Of a stretch of DNA of 64,000 nucleotides, positions 33,997 to 43,923 are shown one piece after another (the first letter of the stretch is position 1; every line of letters begins with the position of its first letter). The stretch is from Nannochloris sp. 'desiccata' (lineage: Eukaryota; Chlorophyta; Trebouxiophyceae; Chlorellales; Chlorellaceae), in assembly GCA_019044685.2 (NCBI GenBank), contig JAGTXX020000006.1:2003501-2067500 (forward strand). The letters are read 5' to 3'. The position numbers were made by a program, and so were the translations under genes. The notes beneath the pieces were generated by a model, which was given only the letters and a program-made list of their open reading frames with translations, was not told where the DNA came from and searched no databases.

Positions 33997-36297
33997 ATGT
34001 TGAAAAGGCTCTTCTGTCTTGGGCCATCGCATCATGCGTCAGATGGCGAATGGGTCGTAGCGAGAACGCAACATCACCAAACACAGGTGAACATTTATTT
34101 CAAGTGTATGAATTTTTTATGAGCGGCGGGAAACCTCTCAAATTACCAGGCCTAAGAGATCGATTGGTTGTTGGCAACTGACACATTGTTTTTTTAATAT
34201 TGCAGGCACTCTATGCCGCCAGTAAAATTCTGGATATCGTAGAAGCTGAAGTTGATGAAAGGTTCAAATCTAACAAGGGGTATAAAAGGGCAGCTTTGGA
34301 GCCTAATAGTATGCGAAGACTGCATCGGGCGAATCTGCCAATGGAGGATTCACAGCGAGCTACAGAGATTATTTCCAAGCTTACATCGATAGATAACTCA
34401 AAACTTCGGTTTCAAAAGGTAAGAGTCGAGGTAGTATATTGCATTTTTGGGGGCAAACCCAGTCGTATAAAAGACGATGCATCTCATTGCCCCGTCTTCT
34501 TCTTCTAATTATTTTGTTGCCTCTTCTTTGCAGGAATACGCAAGAATGGAGCAAGAGATCGCTGAAGTCAAAGAAGACAAAAGATTAGCAGAATTTGCAC
34601 AAGCTAGAGCAGAGCAACTCGCCATTGCTAGAGGCGAAGCTCTCTATAAGTGCCAGGAACGGCTCACAGAGGCCGAGAGACAACAAGTACAGCTCGCAGA
34701 TGTACTCAAGCTCACTTTAGATAAACTCGGCATGAGATTAACTCCTTCACCTGCACCCACGGCATCGCAAGAGTATGAACGTAGCCCTGGTCAGCTCCTT
34801 GATCGTCCAGCTGGTCCCCTCTTTGCCTCGGCCCACGGCCTTGCCATCGACAGATCCGCCACTATGCTTGCCCCTAGAAACACCACTGAAGTAGCATTGT
34901 ATCCGAAACAGCAATATTCTTCTTCTGCTTCTGAGCCTGATACCCCTCTTTCTGGCTTCACTGTATATAGCAATGAGCTTCATGATAGCCCTGGAGCTGC
35001 TGGAGCACGATCAGACTCACGTGCTCACTCTCCTACGTATTACAACAACAACAATAGCGACAACGCCAAGGATAACGAACAGCAATACCAGCAACAGAGA
35101 CAGTATTTAGAAAAGCCTAGGCCAAGTAGTGCTACTAAATGGAAGGATATCTCTGAAGTAGTTCAGCGTAGGAGCAACAGCCAGTCTCCCGACTGTACCA
35201 CCCCGCTGGGCCCTGCAGCAATGCATGTCAATGGTAACAACAGTACCCTTGCTGTTTCTGGGGCGAATAGTGGCCAACTGGATGCTGATTCAGAAGCGGA
35301 TAAATTAGCAAAATTGATTATTCCACACTTGCAGGCATCTCAGTTGGAGTCGTTGGTGAGATTTGGTGCGAGTTTAGGGTCACCGGCACTTGCCTCTCCA
35401 ACGATGCAACGTCATTTGATGGATGCAATACGTAAATCACGTACGGAAGAGCGAGCAGAATATCATGAGCGTATGCATCAGCAGGAGCAGAAATTGCTGC
35501 CGGCACCCCAAATGCCAGTTGCTCATCATGCTCCTCCTCGAGCCCCTGAGAATGCCGTCCCTTCCCTACCAGCACCGGCACAGTGCTTACAAGCAAGACC
35601 TCCAATGCAACAACACGGTGGCCCATTAAGTCAAGCTACAGGCTGGACAAGCCCTGGTTTAAATGGATCTCCTGCTCATCATATAAAAACGGTATTTGAA
35701 AATGCACCTAGCGGCAGTGGAGTCGGTACAGGCGGAGAGAATGGATTCTATAAACCCTTCTCTGCTGCAGCTACAACAGCACCAGATACAAAAACTAATA
35801 ATCAGAAGAATCAAACACGAGATGGTGTAGCTATGCCTGCTCCTCGCCCGAAGAAGACAACATTTAAAATTATCACCGCTGCTGCTCCACCTGGTCAGCA
35901 GCAGCAGCAGCATGCCGGCAGCTCTTCTCTTTCACAAGATGGGGATACCATCAAAGCTGTGATGCAACAACAATTTCAACACGATGGAAGTATAAATACC
36001 AATGATGCTGTGCCTGAAGATGATAGGTTTGCTCGGCAGAGAAGAGCGGCAGAACGCTTGGCTGCCAAAATTAATAGCAAACTGCCTCTTGAATACCGAA
36101 CCGCTGATCCACTTGGATTAGGTAATAAAGGCTATCATCAAATGTCCCGTGATGCTTCAGCTACTAATGTTGTTGCTAGTAGAGCCACATCTTCTACGAG
36201 CACCAGCAGCGGTGGAAGTGGAACTGGTGGGACGCGAGCTCCTAAAGGCAGTCTGAGAAGGCAACAAGCGGAGGGGACATATCGCTGGGGCAATTAA
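33997..36297 (+). CDS. Unrecognised coiled-coil / low-complexity protein
   Basis: Three exons, 33997-34086, 34206-34418 and 34534-36297, all phase 0, give 688 residues. I do not recognise it. The first ~100 residues are helical (ALYAASKILDIVEAEVDERF). Residues about 100-170 form a strongly charged heptad-like region (EYARMEQEIAEVKEDKRLAE, EALYKCQERLTEAERQQ), a likely coiled coil. The rest is disordered: Pro/Ser/Asn/Gln-rich with a poly-Gln/His segment. Short ordered islands include ADKLAKLIIPHLQASQLESL, which resembles a small helical interaction motif, and the conserved-looking RRAAERLAAKINSKLPLEYR near the C terminus. There are no membrane or targeting signals. A scaffold or cytoskeletal role is possible but unsupported. 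Confidence 0.7.
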
Positions 36298-36810
36298 ATA
36301 AATTCAAAGAGTATTACCTAGATCCAAAGCAATACCCCTGTTCTTGTTTGATGTTTCTGAAGAAATGGAATTTGATATTTAATTTATACTTTATATTTTC
36401 TCTACAGCAAAAATCGTTTTTTTGTTTTGGCTCCCCGGGCGGCGGTAAGAATGATGATGCCCTCCTTGCAACGGAAAGTGATGTGTCATTTCTTATGTAT
36501 TCCACATCTTTTCCCCTTGTTTCTCTTCTTTAGTTAATTGCCTATTTTTACCTGTTGAAATTTGTCCGATTATGTTTCTGTAAGATTGCTTTGAGAAAAA
36601 TCCAAGTGGCAAATTCAAGGACTGGTGGGCCCAGTCCAAGGAAGACCCTGAGCGTTGAATCGCCGCGTTAAGCAGGCTATAAAACCTTGCTCCCTGGCCT
36701 TTTACATTCATTTTATATTCGTTTGGTGCTCATTTGCCATTCTTTTCACCTTCAAAGCAAGCTTCCTGAGCGTAACTCCCATCGCAATCGTTCCACTCCT
36801 CAACTAAAAA
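36298..36810. other. Intergenic upstream of secreted-protein array
   Basis: About 0.5 kb. It includes the 3' flank of the coiled-coil gene and the promoter of the first secreted paralogue, with a TATA box near its end. No exon supported. Confidence 0.55.
36678..36684 (+). promoter_or_regulatory. TATA box of first secreted Cys-rich gene
   Basis: TATAAAA within GGCTATAAAACC, 127 bases before the ATG at 36811. Spacing and context resemble the TATA element upstream of the ATP sulfurylase gene in this window. Confidence 0.5.
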
Positions 36811-37442
36811 ATGAAGACTTTCACCATTGTCGCTGCCCTTTGCTTGGCACTTGCCATCTCTGCCAACGGTCAGGGATGTGCTATCAATGCTCAAGACGTC
36901 AGCGCTCTTGACTTGCAGCCTGTGAAGCCTGCCTGCGGTAAGATTTATTCAGCCTTTTTCAATATTCTAGGTTCATCGGCCGAGCCAGCCCGCCAGGATA
37001 ATCCCTAAGGCGGGATAATCCCTAAGGCGTTACTCTTTTAAATTATTCTTGCTCGCTGCTTCAGAGCTTATCCGTTAACTTAACTTACTCTTTTTCACTT
37101 CTTTCTCTATTGCCCATTGCAGCTGGTCTCGGTAACCCTCCCACTGCCGAAATCTGCGACAGCTGCTTGGCCGCCTTCTTCACCGCCTTTTCCCCCACCT
37201 TCCCCAAATTCGGCTTAACCGCTGAAACGATCCCCAGCGACCCTAATGATATCAACCAAGCTGTGCTCAACACTATCACCCCTTGCACCAACGTTCTCTT
37301 CCCTGCTTTGAGCAGAGCTGGTATTAATGTTGCTCAATTAGCCCCGCTCCGTAACTGCCCTCAGCAGGTGGGACCCAAGGTTACTGCTGCTGCTCAAACT
37401 GTCTTCCCCAATCTCCCCCCTGTTGATGAGCCTTCAGAATAA
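36811..37442 (+). CDS. Secreted Cys-rich protein, paralogue 1 of tandem array
   Basis: Exons 36811-36937 and 37123-37442 (phase 1) give 148 residues. A signal peptide (MKTFTIVAALCLALAISANG) is followed by QGCAINAQDVSALDL, then AC at the exon junction, NPPTAEICDSC, and two further Cys (TPCTNV, RNCPQQ). The layout is shared with the two downstream genes: a C-x(n)-AC start, an NPPxxxxCDxC centre and a C-terminal PNL. This copy has six mature cysteines where its paralogues have eight; the two missing ones correspond to GLECG and KVCPNL, here GLTAE and TVFPNL. The family is unrecognised. The pattern recalls plant SPARK-type extracellular Cys domains, a weak suggestion. Probably a cell-wall or secreted protein. 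Confidence 0.8.
36996..37029. repeat. 17-bp head-to-tail duplication inside intron
   Basis: Two perfect adjacent copies of a 17-bp unit (GGATAATCCCTAAGGCG) at 36996-37012 and 37013-37029, in the intron of the first secreted paralogue. Confidence 0.9.
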
Positions 37443-37862
37443 TTTACTTTCAAAAAGTGTTTGTTTTGGCAAGTAGCGTAGTGCTCGGTTGGTTGGAGCA
37501 AGCTTTCGCTTGAGACAAAAAAATCGTGCTGAAATTTATAATTCTTTTTTTTAACCATATTACGTTTAGTAGCAATCCGCTTCTGTGACAATCACGCTGC
37601 GTTTAATGCCATGTAATAACTTTAAAACCTTTAAAGAAATCGAGATAACAGCACAAAATTTGACCGTCTTTCCCTTCAAATGGAGATTGTGCGACTTCGT
37701 GACTATTCACTATCCGATGATCGGACTCCGTCCGGGACGCCTCGTGGCCGATGACTTTTGTCGGAGAAATAACCCAGATTCGCACCCAATGCGCTCATTG
37801 TATTTCATGCATGAGCTGTTATTTTAATCGTTTTGTTACGTTTCTATAGATTTAGAATCACC
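37443..37862. other. Intergenic within secreted-protein array
   Basis: 420 bp between paralogues 1 and 2, holding the 3' UTR and next promoter. No additional exon or repeat copy recognised. Confidence 0.5.
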
Positions 37863-38508
37863 ATGAAGAGCATCCGCTGCGTTCTCGTGCTTTATCTCGC
37901 TACTTGTTTGGTCTGCTCTGCCAGTGGCCAGAGCGATGCTCCTAGCTGCCCTTTTGATGCTGACGAAGTAAGATCCCTTGATTTAAACCAGATTAAGGAT
38001 GCATGCGGTGAGTTTATATATTCCTTGAAGAACGCTGGTTGCTTTTGCTCACACTAGCAAAAGCGCTCTCACCTACCCAACGTAACCAAATAACATGGCT
38101 TCCCCTAATCTTGCCTATGGATTGCACACCAAGCCTGAATTTTTTCTCCTTTCAAATCAATCCTCTCGGGTATTTCCAGATCCCTTATCCTCCTCTCCTT
38201 CTGGTGATGTCTGTGATGCATGCACTGCGTCGATCGTCCGGACCTTCAAGTCACTCATCCCCAAATTCAACGTTCCATGCGACGCAGCATCTACTGCAAC
38301 TCAATACACTGAAACTGCATTGATTGTATTGCTTACTACGTGCCCAAATCAGATCTTTTCTACCCTGGAGGGGGCTGGATTTAGCATTCAAAAATTGGCA
38401 AATTTGGAGTCGTGCCCTGATGGACCATATGCACAGCAAATCGATGCTGCTAAGGAAATATGCCCTAACCTCCCTGCTGGAAATCAAGAAAATGGTTTGA
38501 GAAAGTAA
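37863..38508 (+). CDS. Secreted Cys-rich protein, paralogue 2 of tandem array
   Basis: Exons 37863-38007 and 38180-38508 (phase 1, same intron position as its neighbours) give 157 residues. The signal peptide MKSIRCVLVLYLATCLVCSA is followed by SCPFDADEVRSLDLNQIKDAC, then GDVCDACTASIVRTF, NVPCDAA, TTCPNQ, ESCPDG and EICPNLP: eight mature cysteines in the same order as paralogue 3. The acceptor at 38178-38179 is the one that preserves the phase. The C-terminal end is extended and charged (ENGLRK). Tandem placement, a shared intron and a shared cysteine frame show origin by local duplication. Sequence divergence is large, so the duplications are old or the genes evolve quickly. Confidence 0.78.
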
Positions 38509-38915
38509 ACGGAGATGTGAATTATTGAGTATTCCTGCAGGGCCTGCCGGGAGCAAGACGTGGCAGTGGGGCGGAGCTGGCGTAAAAAGTTCATTTTGAT
38601 GTAAAGAGCATATTATCTGTATAGCTCGCACTCCTAAGCTAGCACGATTGAGAAAGAACCTGTTTAAAGACTTCTGTAAGTGTTTGTAAACCCATCTTGC
38701 TGGAGCATAAACAAAGAAAAGGAACGACCATCTCCTCATCCTAGAAAGAATCAGCAACATTTTAATTACCTCTCATTGCCACGCACGAAACGCGTGAAAC
38801 TCCATGCATGCCCATGCAGACCTGCTTTAACCGCAGTTCCCATCCTTTCACCGCAGTGTTCACTAAAAATTAGTGTCTAAATCTTGCTTACTTTACAACC
38901 GTTACGTTCACTTGC
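38509..38915. other. Intergenic within secreted-protein array
   Basis: 407 bp between paralogues 2 and 3; nothing recognised beyond presumed UTR and promoter. Confidence 0.5.
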
Positions 38916-39500
38916 ATGTTCAAGATGAAGACTGCTTGTGCTCTTATATTGTTGTTGGCTGTGAGCTCTGTTCAGTCACGCACCTTGCAGCAGGGATGCC
39001 CCATTGCCGCCAATGACATTACTTCTCTTGATCTTGGAAATGTGAATGCAGCATGCGGTAAGAGCAACGGCCTATGGAGCAGCGAGATTGGGTGTTTTTG
39101 CAAAATTTCTCGCCAAAGCATCCGACTTTGAATAAAATCTTTGTTCAAGCTTACAGTTCCCTCTTTCTCATCATTCCAACTTATTTTACTCGATGCAGGA
39201 GGCTTGAGAAACCCTCCTGATGCTGCTATGTGCGATGCCTGCGGCGAGGTTGTTGGCCGTAGCTTCGCTCCACTCGTCCCTAAACTGGGTTTAGAGTGCG
39301 GAAGCTTCAGCTCAGCCTACGATTATGTTATCGGGATTGTGAATTATCTTGTCCAAAACTGCCCTGCTCAAGCTTTGAGTGGTCTCCGTGACGCTGGAGT
39401 GAGCGTCCAGCCCTTGGTTAACTGGCAGTATTGCCCTCAGGATGCCTCCAATCCTCTTCTTGTCTCCGAGGTGCAAAAAGTCTGCCCCAACTTGTCTTAA
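38916..39500 (+). CDS. Secreted Cys-rich protein, paralogue 3 of tandem array
   Basis: Exons 38916-39057 and 39199-39500 (phase 1) give 147 residues; Met at 38925 is an alternative start. The signal peptide KTACALILLLAVSSVQS precedes QGCPIAANDITSLDLGNVNA, the AC at the junction, GGLRNPPDAAMCDACGEVV, LECGSF, QNCPAQ, QYCPQD and KVCPNLS. It is most similar to paralogue 1 around the intron (NPP motif) but keeps the eight-cysteine frame of paralogue 2. There is no membrane anchor after the signal peptide and no obvious GPI signal. It converges on the PFK gene, 249 bp away. Confidence 0.8.
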
Positions 39501-39749
39501 ACCAAATTTCGGCACTGCTTTATTGATTTTTGCCTGTGTTCTTTTTGCCTGTGTTATTGTCTACAGAATACTTGATTATGTGAACTGATGCAGTTACAGC
39601 AGCTGTATGTAATAGAAAGATGAACAAAAAGAAACAAAGAATAAACACCATCTTGAAAAACAGAGACCCAGATGAACAAAAAAAAGGACGAAAAAGAGCA
39701 ATGCAAATTCAAAAATAAACCAAACAACAAACAGCATAAACATCTGTCT

Positions 39750-41597
39750 TTATTCCAAATCTGGCATAGAGATTGCTGTCTTCAATCTATTCCACTGTCT
39801 CCCCTTTGGATCCACTGTCCTTGCCGATTCGATAATTGTGGTTGTCGGTAAAAATACATAATGAGTATTTACCAGACCCACTGTAAAATCAGTGAAACCA
39901 GCAAAGGCGCCATGTACAGCCCCCTGTCCGAGCACTTTGCAGTAGATTCGATCAGTTGTGATGGTAGGAATAGATCGAATCATATAACTCGGATCAATAT
40001 ATTTCACATCAATCCCCTTGAATTCTTTCCTAAATGCTTCTCTTAAGAAGGTTCCAATATCTTTTAAAATTGGATTTCCAGAAGCATCTGTCGCACCAGA
40101 AGGGCCATCATCCAAAATATCTTGTCCTGCACCCTCAGCAACACACACCACGCAAAAATCTTTTCGTTTTAAAATGGATTGGACAAATTCCAGTAATTTT
40201 GGCATTGTGAAGTTGATTTCCGGGATCAAACACACATCAACGACACCAGAAGCCATGGAAGCATTCATAGAAATGAACCCAGAAGACCTTCCCATCAATT
40301 TTACAATTGAAATACCAGCGGAAGAGCGCGCTTCAACACGGGCACAGATCAAACTCCGCTGAGCCTCTTCAACTGCGGTGTCAAAACCAAAACATCTATC
40401 AATTAACTGAATGTCGTTATCGATAGATTTTGGTACACCAACCACGTTGCAGTAGACATTTTGTGCAATACATTCTTTTGCAATGGCATGTGCAGCTGCA
40501 TTTCCACCGTTGCCTCCAATCACAAACAACATGTTGATGCCCCATAAACGCAACCGCTCGACTATATCCTTTATTTTTGCATTTCCACGAGATGTTCCAA
40601 GCACAGTACCACCTTTAAGTTGAATTCCATCGACTTTAGAACGACTGAGTTGAATAGGTTTGGCGTGGCGGTCCAAGAAACCGCGCAGACCGTACCGAAT
40701 TCCAAATATTTGATCTTCAGGGACGCCATAATCGTCCAATGTATAGACAATATTTTGAATAACATCATTCAAACCAGGGCAAAGACCTCCACAAGTGACT
40801 AATGCAGCAGTTACTTGAGATGGATCGTGGTAGATCGTGCGGCGGGGTCCAGAACGGAGTCCGTAAGGAGGAAGAGGGACACCATGAGAGCTCGAAAAAG
40901 ATTCACCGACAGCGTTGCCAAGAGCACCACTACTGTCTTCTGTTTCATATTTCATGATGCTGATTTGGACAAGGTCTTTGTCGCCAACTGTAGGAATAAA
41001 TAGTTTGAGAAAGTAGAATGGGTGATTTAAGGGGTTTAGAACTAATTGTGTAGAAAAGCACACTGATCAAGCGGCAGTCCGGAAACATTTTAAGAACGGC
41101 AAAGAATAAATGTGTTCAAACATACCAAATCCACCCCCAGCATTGTTATCAGAGACAAAGGGGGACTCTCTGGGAGTTAGCTTGTCGCGAATGTTTTCAA
41201 TTTTGAGGTATTCTGCATTTTGTTGGAAAGGGAATATTTTAGAGAGCGTCGCAAACGAGGTTAATGATACACAACACAAAGGAAAAACGCGCATTGGCGA
41301 TGAAGACACGTCAAACCCACCTAGACCATCAGATCTCTTGGATACTGGGATGCTATCATTACGCAAAAGTCCACTATCTGCTCCGTCTCCTGATTCTTTT
41401 GTTGGTGCCCCAGCTCCAATTGAGGTGCCCGCAGGTATAGGAGCCTCCATTGCCTCTTCGGGACTTTTTTTACCAAAGGGTATAACTGTGACTCTCTTAC
41501 GAGTAGTGACAACAAAGTTTTGAAGGCTTATTGGTGACCCCGCAGGCCGGATCGAAGATGGCAAAGTTGATTTGAATACTGTCGAGTGCCTTAGCAT
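39750..41597 (-). CDS. PFK: Plant-type 6-phosphofructokinase, plastid-targeted
   Basis: Three exons (minus strand), 41597-41321, 41212-41126 and 40987-39750, joined in phase 1 at both introns, give 533 residues. The enzyme phosphorylates fructose 6-phosphate. Motifs: GGLCPGLNDVI (nucleotide loop), GIRYGLRGF, GGTVLGTSRG, PKSIDNDIQLIDRCFGFDTA (substrate and catalytic Asp), KLMGRSSGFI (Met-Gly-Arg), CLIPEI and VAEGAGQD. The domain arrangement is the long plant PFK type. About 50 N-terminal residues (MLRHSTVFKSTLPSSIRPAG) are Ser/Arg/Thr-rich without early acids, consistent with a transit peptide. The usual GGDGT metal/phosphate motif reads GGNGG. The Gly at the GTS loop suggests ATP rather than PPi use; this is inferred. 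Confidence 0.9.
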
Positions 41598-42501
41598 TGC
41601 ATCGCAATGCTGCTCTGTTGATACAAACAGAACTAAATATAAAAATGTATGTAATGTCTTATGTTTCAATGATGGTTAAGGGTCCCTTATTGTATCAAAA
41701 TTTAACCTGGTCAGCGGGGGTTTCAGGAGAGAAAATTTAGGGCAATTTGAAGAGAGGCTTTAGATGCAGTATTTTGACCAACTGGCATGCAATTTGTCAA
41801 ACAGTGAATGAATACTGGCATTGCGGGCGTTGCTCGGAAGCTTTAGGGTTTCTGATAAAATGGAAGTGGAAGGAGCGGCCGTGAAGTCGCAGAGGCATAC
41901 TCTTTTTGAAAACTTTGAAGAGCACGGAGTTCTGGAGAAATAATGGACTTTGAGGACTTTACAAGCACAAAAGATTCAAAGAAAAAAGTGGCAATAGAGG
42001 TGGATGAGGTGTGTGAGTGGGTGAGGGGGAATCCGAGGTTGCGCGAACGCAAACACTCAGCATTAAAAAATTTAATACCCGACCAACCCGATGGGCGGTC
42101 GCTGTAGGGGGCCAAGCAAAGTGCAAGGCGAGGCCACTCCTACAGATCTTCTGGCCTGCGTGATGCCAGGAGATGATATCAGGTAAGTTATCGATGCTGG
42201 TCAGCGAGCGCAGTATCGTTCACTCAAAGCCTTTCCTCAGAGGGGCTAACTTATGGGTCCATTTCAAAATATTCACTCAGGCTGTGGAAACGCTCAACTA
42301 GTTCTGTGTACGCGTTTTAACATTCTACTTTCTCTGGCGTACTCCCCTTCGTGTTTTTAGCATGTTACATCATATTTTTCTGGTAACTCGTCCTGTATTT
42401 TCTTTGGGAATATCTAGATTTGAAAACGCAATAATTTACACATTACTCTCTGAATATTAAAAAAACAATTAAACGCTACATATTTAATATATAACCTCGC
42501 A
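41598..42501. other. Intergenic
   Basis: About 0.9 kb between the PFK start and the carrier stop (both minus strand), with the PFK promoter and carrier 3' UTR. A 90-codon open frame at 41843-42115 (-) shows no family features and is not called. Confidence 0.5.
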
Positions 42502-43425
42502 TTATGTATCTGTTTTCGCCTTCTTAACTCCTAATAACGTTTTCAGCGCCTCGTACGTCACAAAACGAATCGCATTTTGTGGAACCACTTTGATCGTATT
42601 TGCTGCCCAACCTCTGTAGAAACCAACAACCCCCTCAACTTTGAAAATCGTCACAAAAGCATCAGCCTGGTTACGATACATCTGGCCTTTCATTTGCATA
42701 CGTCGTCGAATAGTATCCAAAGGATAACATGCTGTGGCAGCGATAGTTCCAGCTGCGCCACCTATCCCCAAATTAACAAGTGGGCTCTGCTTGCCATCAG
42801 TAGAAGTAGAGTAAAATTGCCTCTTCAGCAAGTCATATGTTGCGAAATTCATTGCTGCGTAGGGTGCAATTCCTATTAAAGTGGGAACCAGACCTTTATA
42901 AAGAGAAACCGCTCCTTCAGTACGTACCATAGTCATAAATGCATTACCCATGCCTGAATATCCGCTATTTGGCAATGCAAGGCGTAATCTAACAGTATCC
43001 AAAGGATGTGTGAGTGCAGTGGCAGTCATTCCTGCACAGGCACCTGCCAGTAATCGGCGGGGCACCGTTAATTCTCCCTCGGGATTTGCTAGAACTCTTT
43101 TATATAGATCGTTACTCATAAGTTGTCCTGCCGAGTATGGGAAAATGCGGATAATATTGGTACCATTACCCTTCCAAAAGGCCACGAAGCCTTCCTCTTT
43201 GAGAATTTTAGAGGCTGCTTGCCAGACGCCAGTGTAAGCGGTGGCGGAGGTGCCAGAGGAAGGGACAGCCTGGACTTGGAAAAGTAGTTTAATGCGATCA
43301 AGAGGAGCAGACGCAGTACGTGCTACAGCACCGGCGGTGCCTCCAGCGATAAACATGCGGGAGCTATCCAGGGCACGAAGCAGAGCATTGGCAACGCCGC
43401 CGCTCGCTGAATCTATGTGACTCAT
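42502..43425 (-). CDS. Mitochondrial-carrier-family protein, TAAC/PAPST1-like adenylate/PAPS carrier
   Basis: Single exon, 307 residues: three repeats of about 95 residues, each with the PxD/E-x-x-K/R signature (APLDRIKL, HPLDTVRL, YPLDTIRR) and six transmembrane helices. Distinctive stretches are FWKGNGTNIIRIFPYSAGQL, GACAGMTATALTHPLDTVRL, and CYPLDTIRRRMQMKG with EGVVGFYRGWAAN. These resemble plant TAAC (PAPST1), a thylakoid and plastid-envelope carrier exchanging ATP, ADP and PAPS/PAP. Unlike that protein there is no long transit peptide, only about 20 residues before the first helix, so a missed 5' exon or another membrane is possible. The adenine-nucleotide group (ADNT1, ATP-Mg/Pi carriers) is the main alternative. 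It is divergent from ATP sulfurylase across about 0.5 kb. Confidence 0.88.
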   Translation of the reverse strand: MSHIDSASGGVANALLRALDSSRMFIAGGTAGAVARTASAPLDRIKLLFQVQAVPSSGTSATAYTGVWQAASKILKEEGFVAFWKGNGTNIIRIFPYSAGQLMSNDLYKRVLANPEGELTVPRRLLAGACAGMTATALTHPLDTVRLRLALPNSGYSGMGNAFMTMVRTEGAVSLYKGLVPTLIGIAPYAAMNFATYDLLKRQFYSTSTDGKQSPLVNLGIGGAAGTIAATACYPLDTIRRRMQMKGQMYRNQADAFVTIFKVEGVVGFYRGWAANTIKVVPQNAIRFVTYEALKTLLGVKKAKTDT

Positions 43426-43923
43426 GGCAGCTAAACGTGATTAGGAGCGAAAATTCTCAATTGTAAAATTATTTGGATACGATTAAAAGCAGTTGAAGGC
43501 GAAAGAAGCTCAAGATATGCAGAAATAAGTTATTATTGAATACAGGCAGTTGGGGGCTGATGCCTGACGAAATGCAGAAATGCAACCAATTGAGCAAACC
43601 AACGCAATTGGTCTCGCGGCTTCACGACTTGTTGCAACGTTCGAATATGTGGATATAAATATGCGTCGAGGTTAGGCCCGCAGGAAAGGTAAAAAACCGC
43701 TTTTACTTGAGAGTCTATTTCCCTCGTTCTTCCGCATTTCTCGTTATTGAGGCAACACTACAGAGCTTATGAGCCAATTTAGCATCATCGCTCTTGCTAA
43801 TATTCTTATAAAACCATATTGGCTCTGAGTTGCTGCGGCCGAGCGCTTCTAGCCCCCTAACTACCTTCGATCTTGGCGACATCCAGCAATTCACAACTGC
43901 AATTAGTTAAGCTCTCCATCGCA
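43426..43923. promoter_or_regulatory. Divergent promoter region between carrier and ATP sulfurylase
   Basis: 498 bp between start codons. On the plus strand a TATAAAA at 43807-43813 lies 117 bases before the ATP sulfurylase ATG. A second AT-rich GATATAAATATG near 43652 could serve either direction. Co-regulation of the pair is inference. Confidence 0.45.

Noticed and set aside
41843..42115. 90-codon open frame (-) upstream of PFK
   Set aside because: No domain, targeting signal or splice partner; length is within chance for this region.
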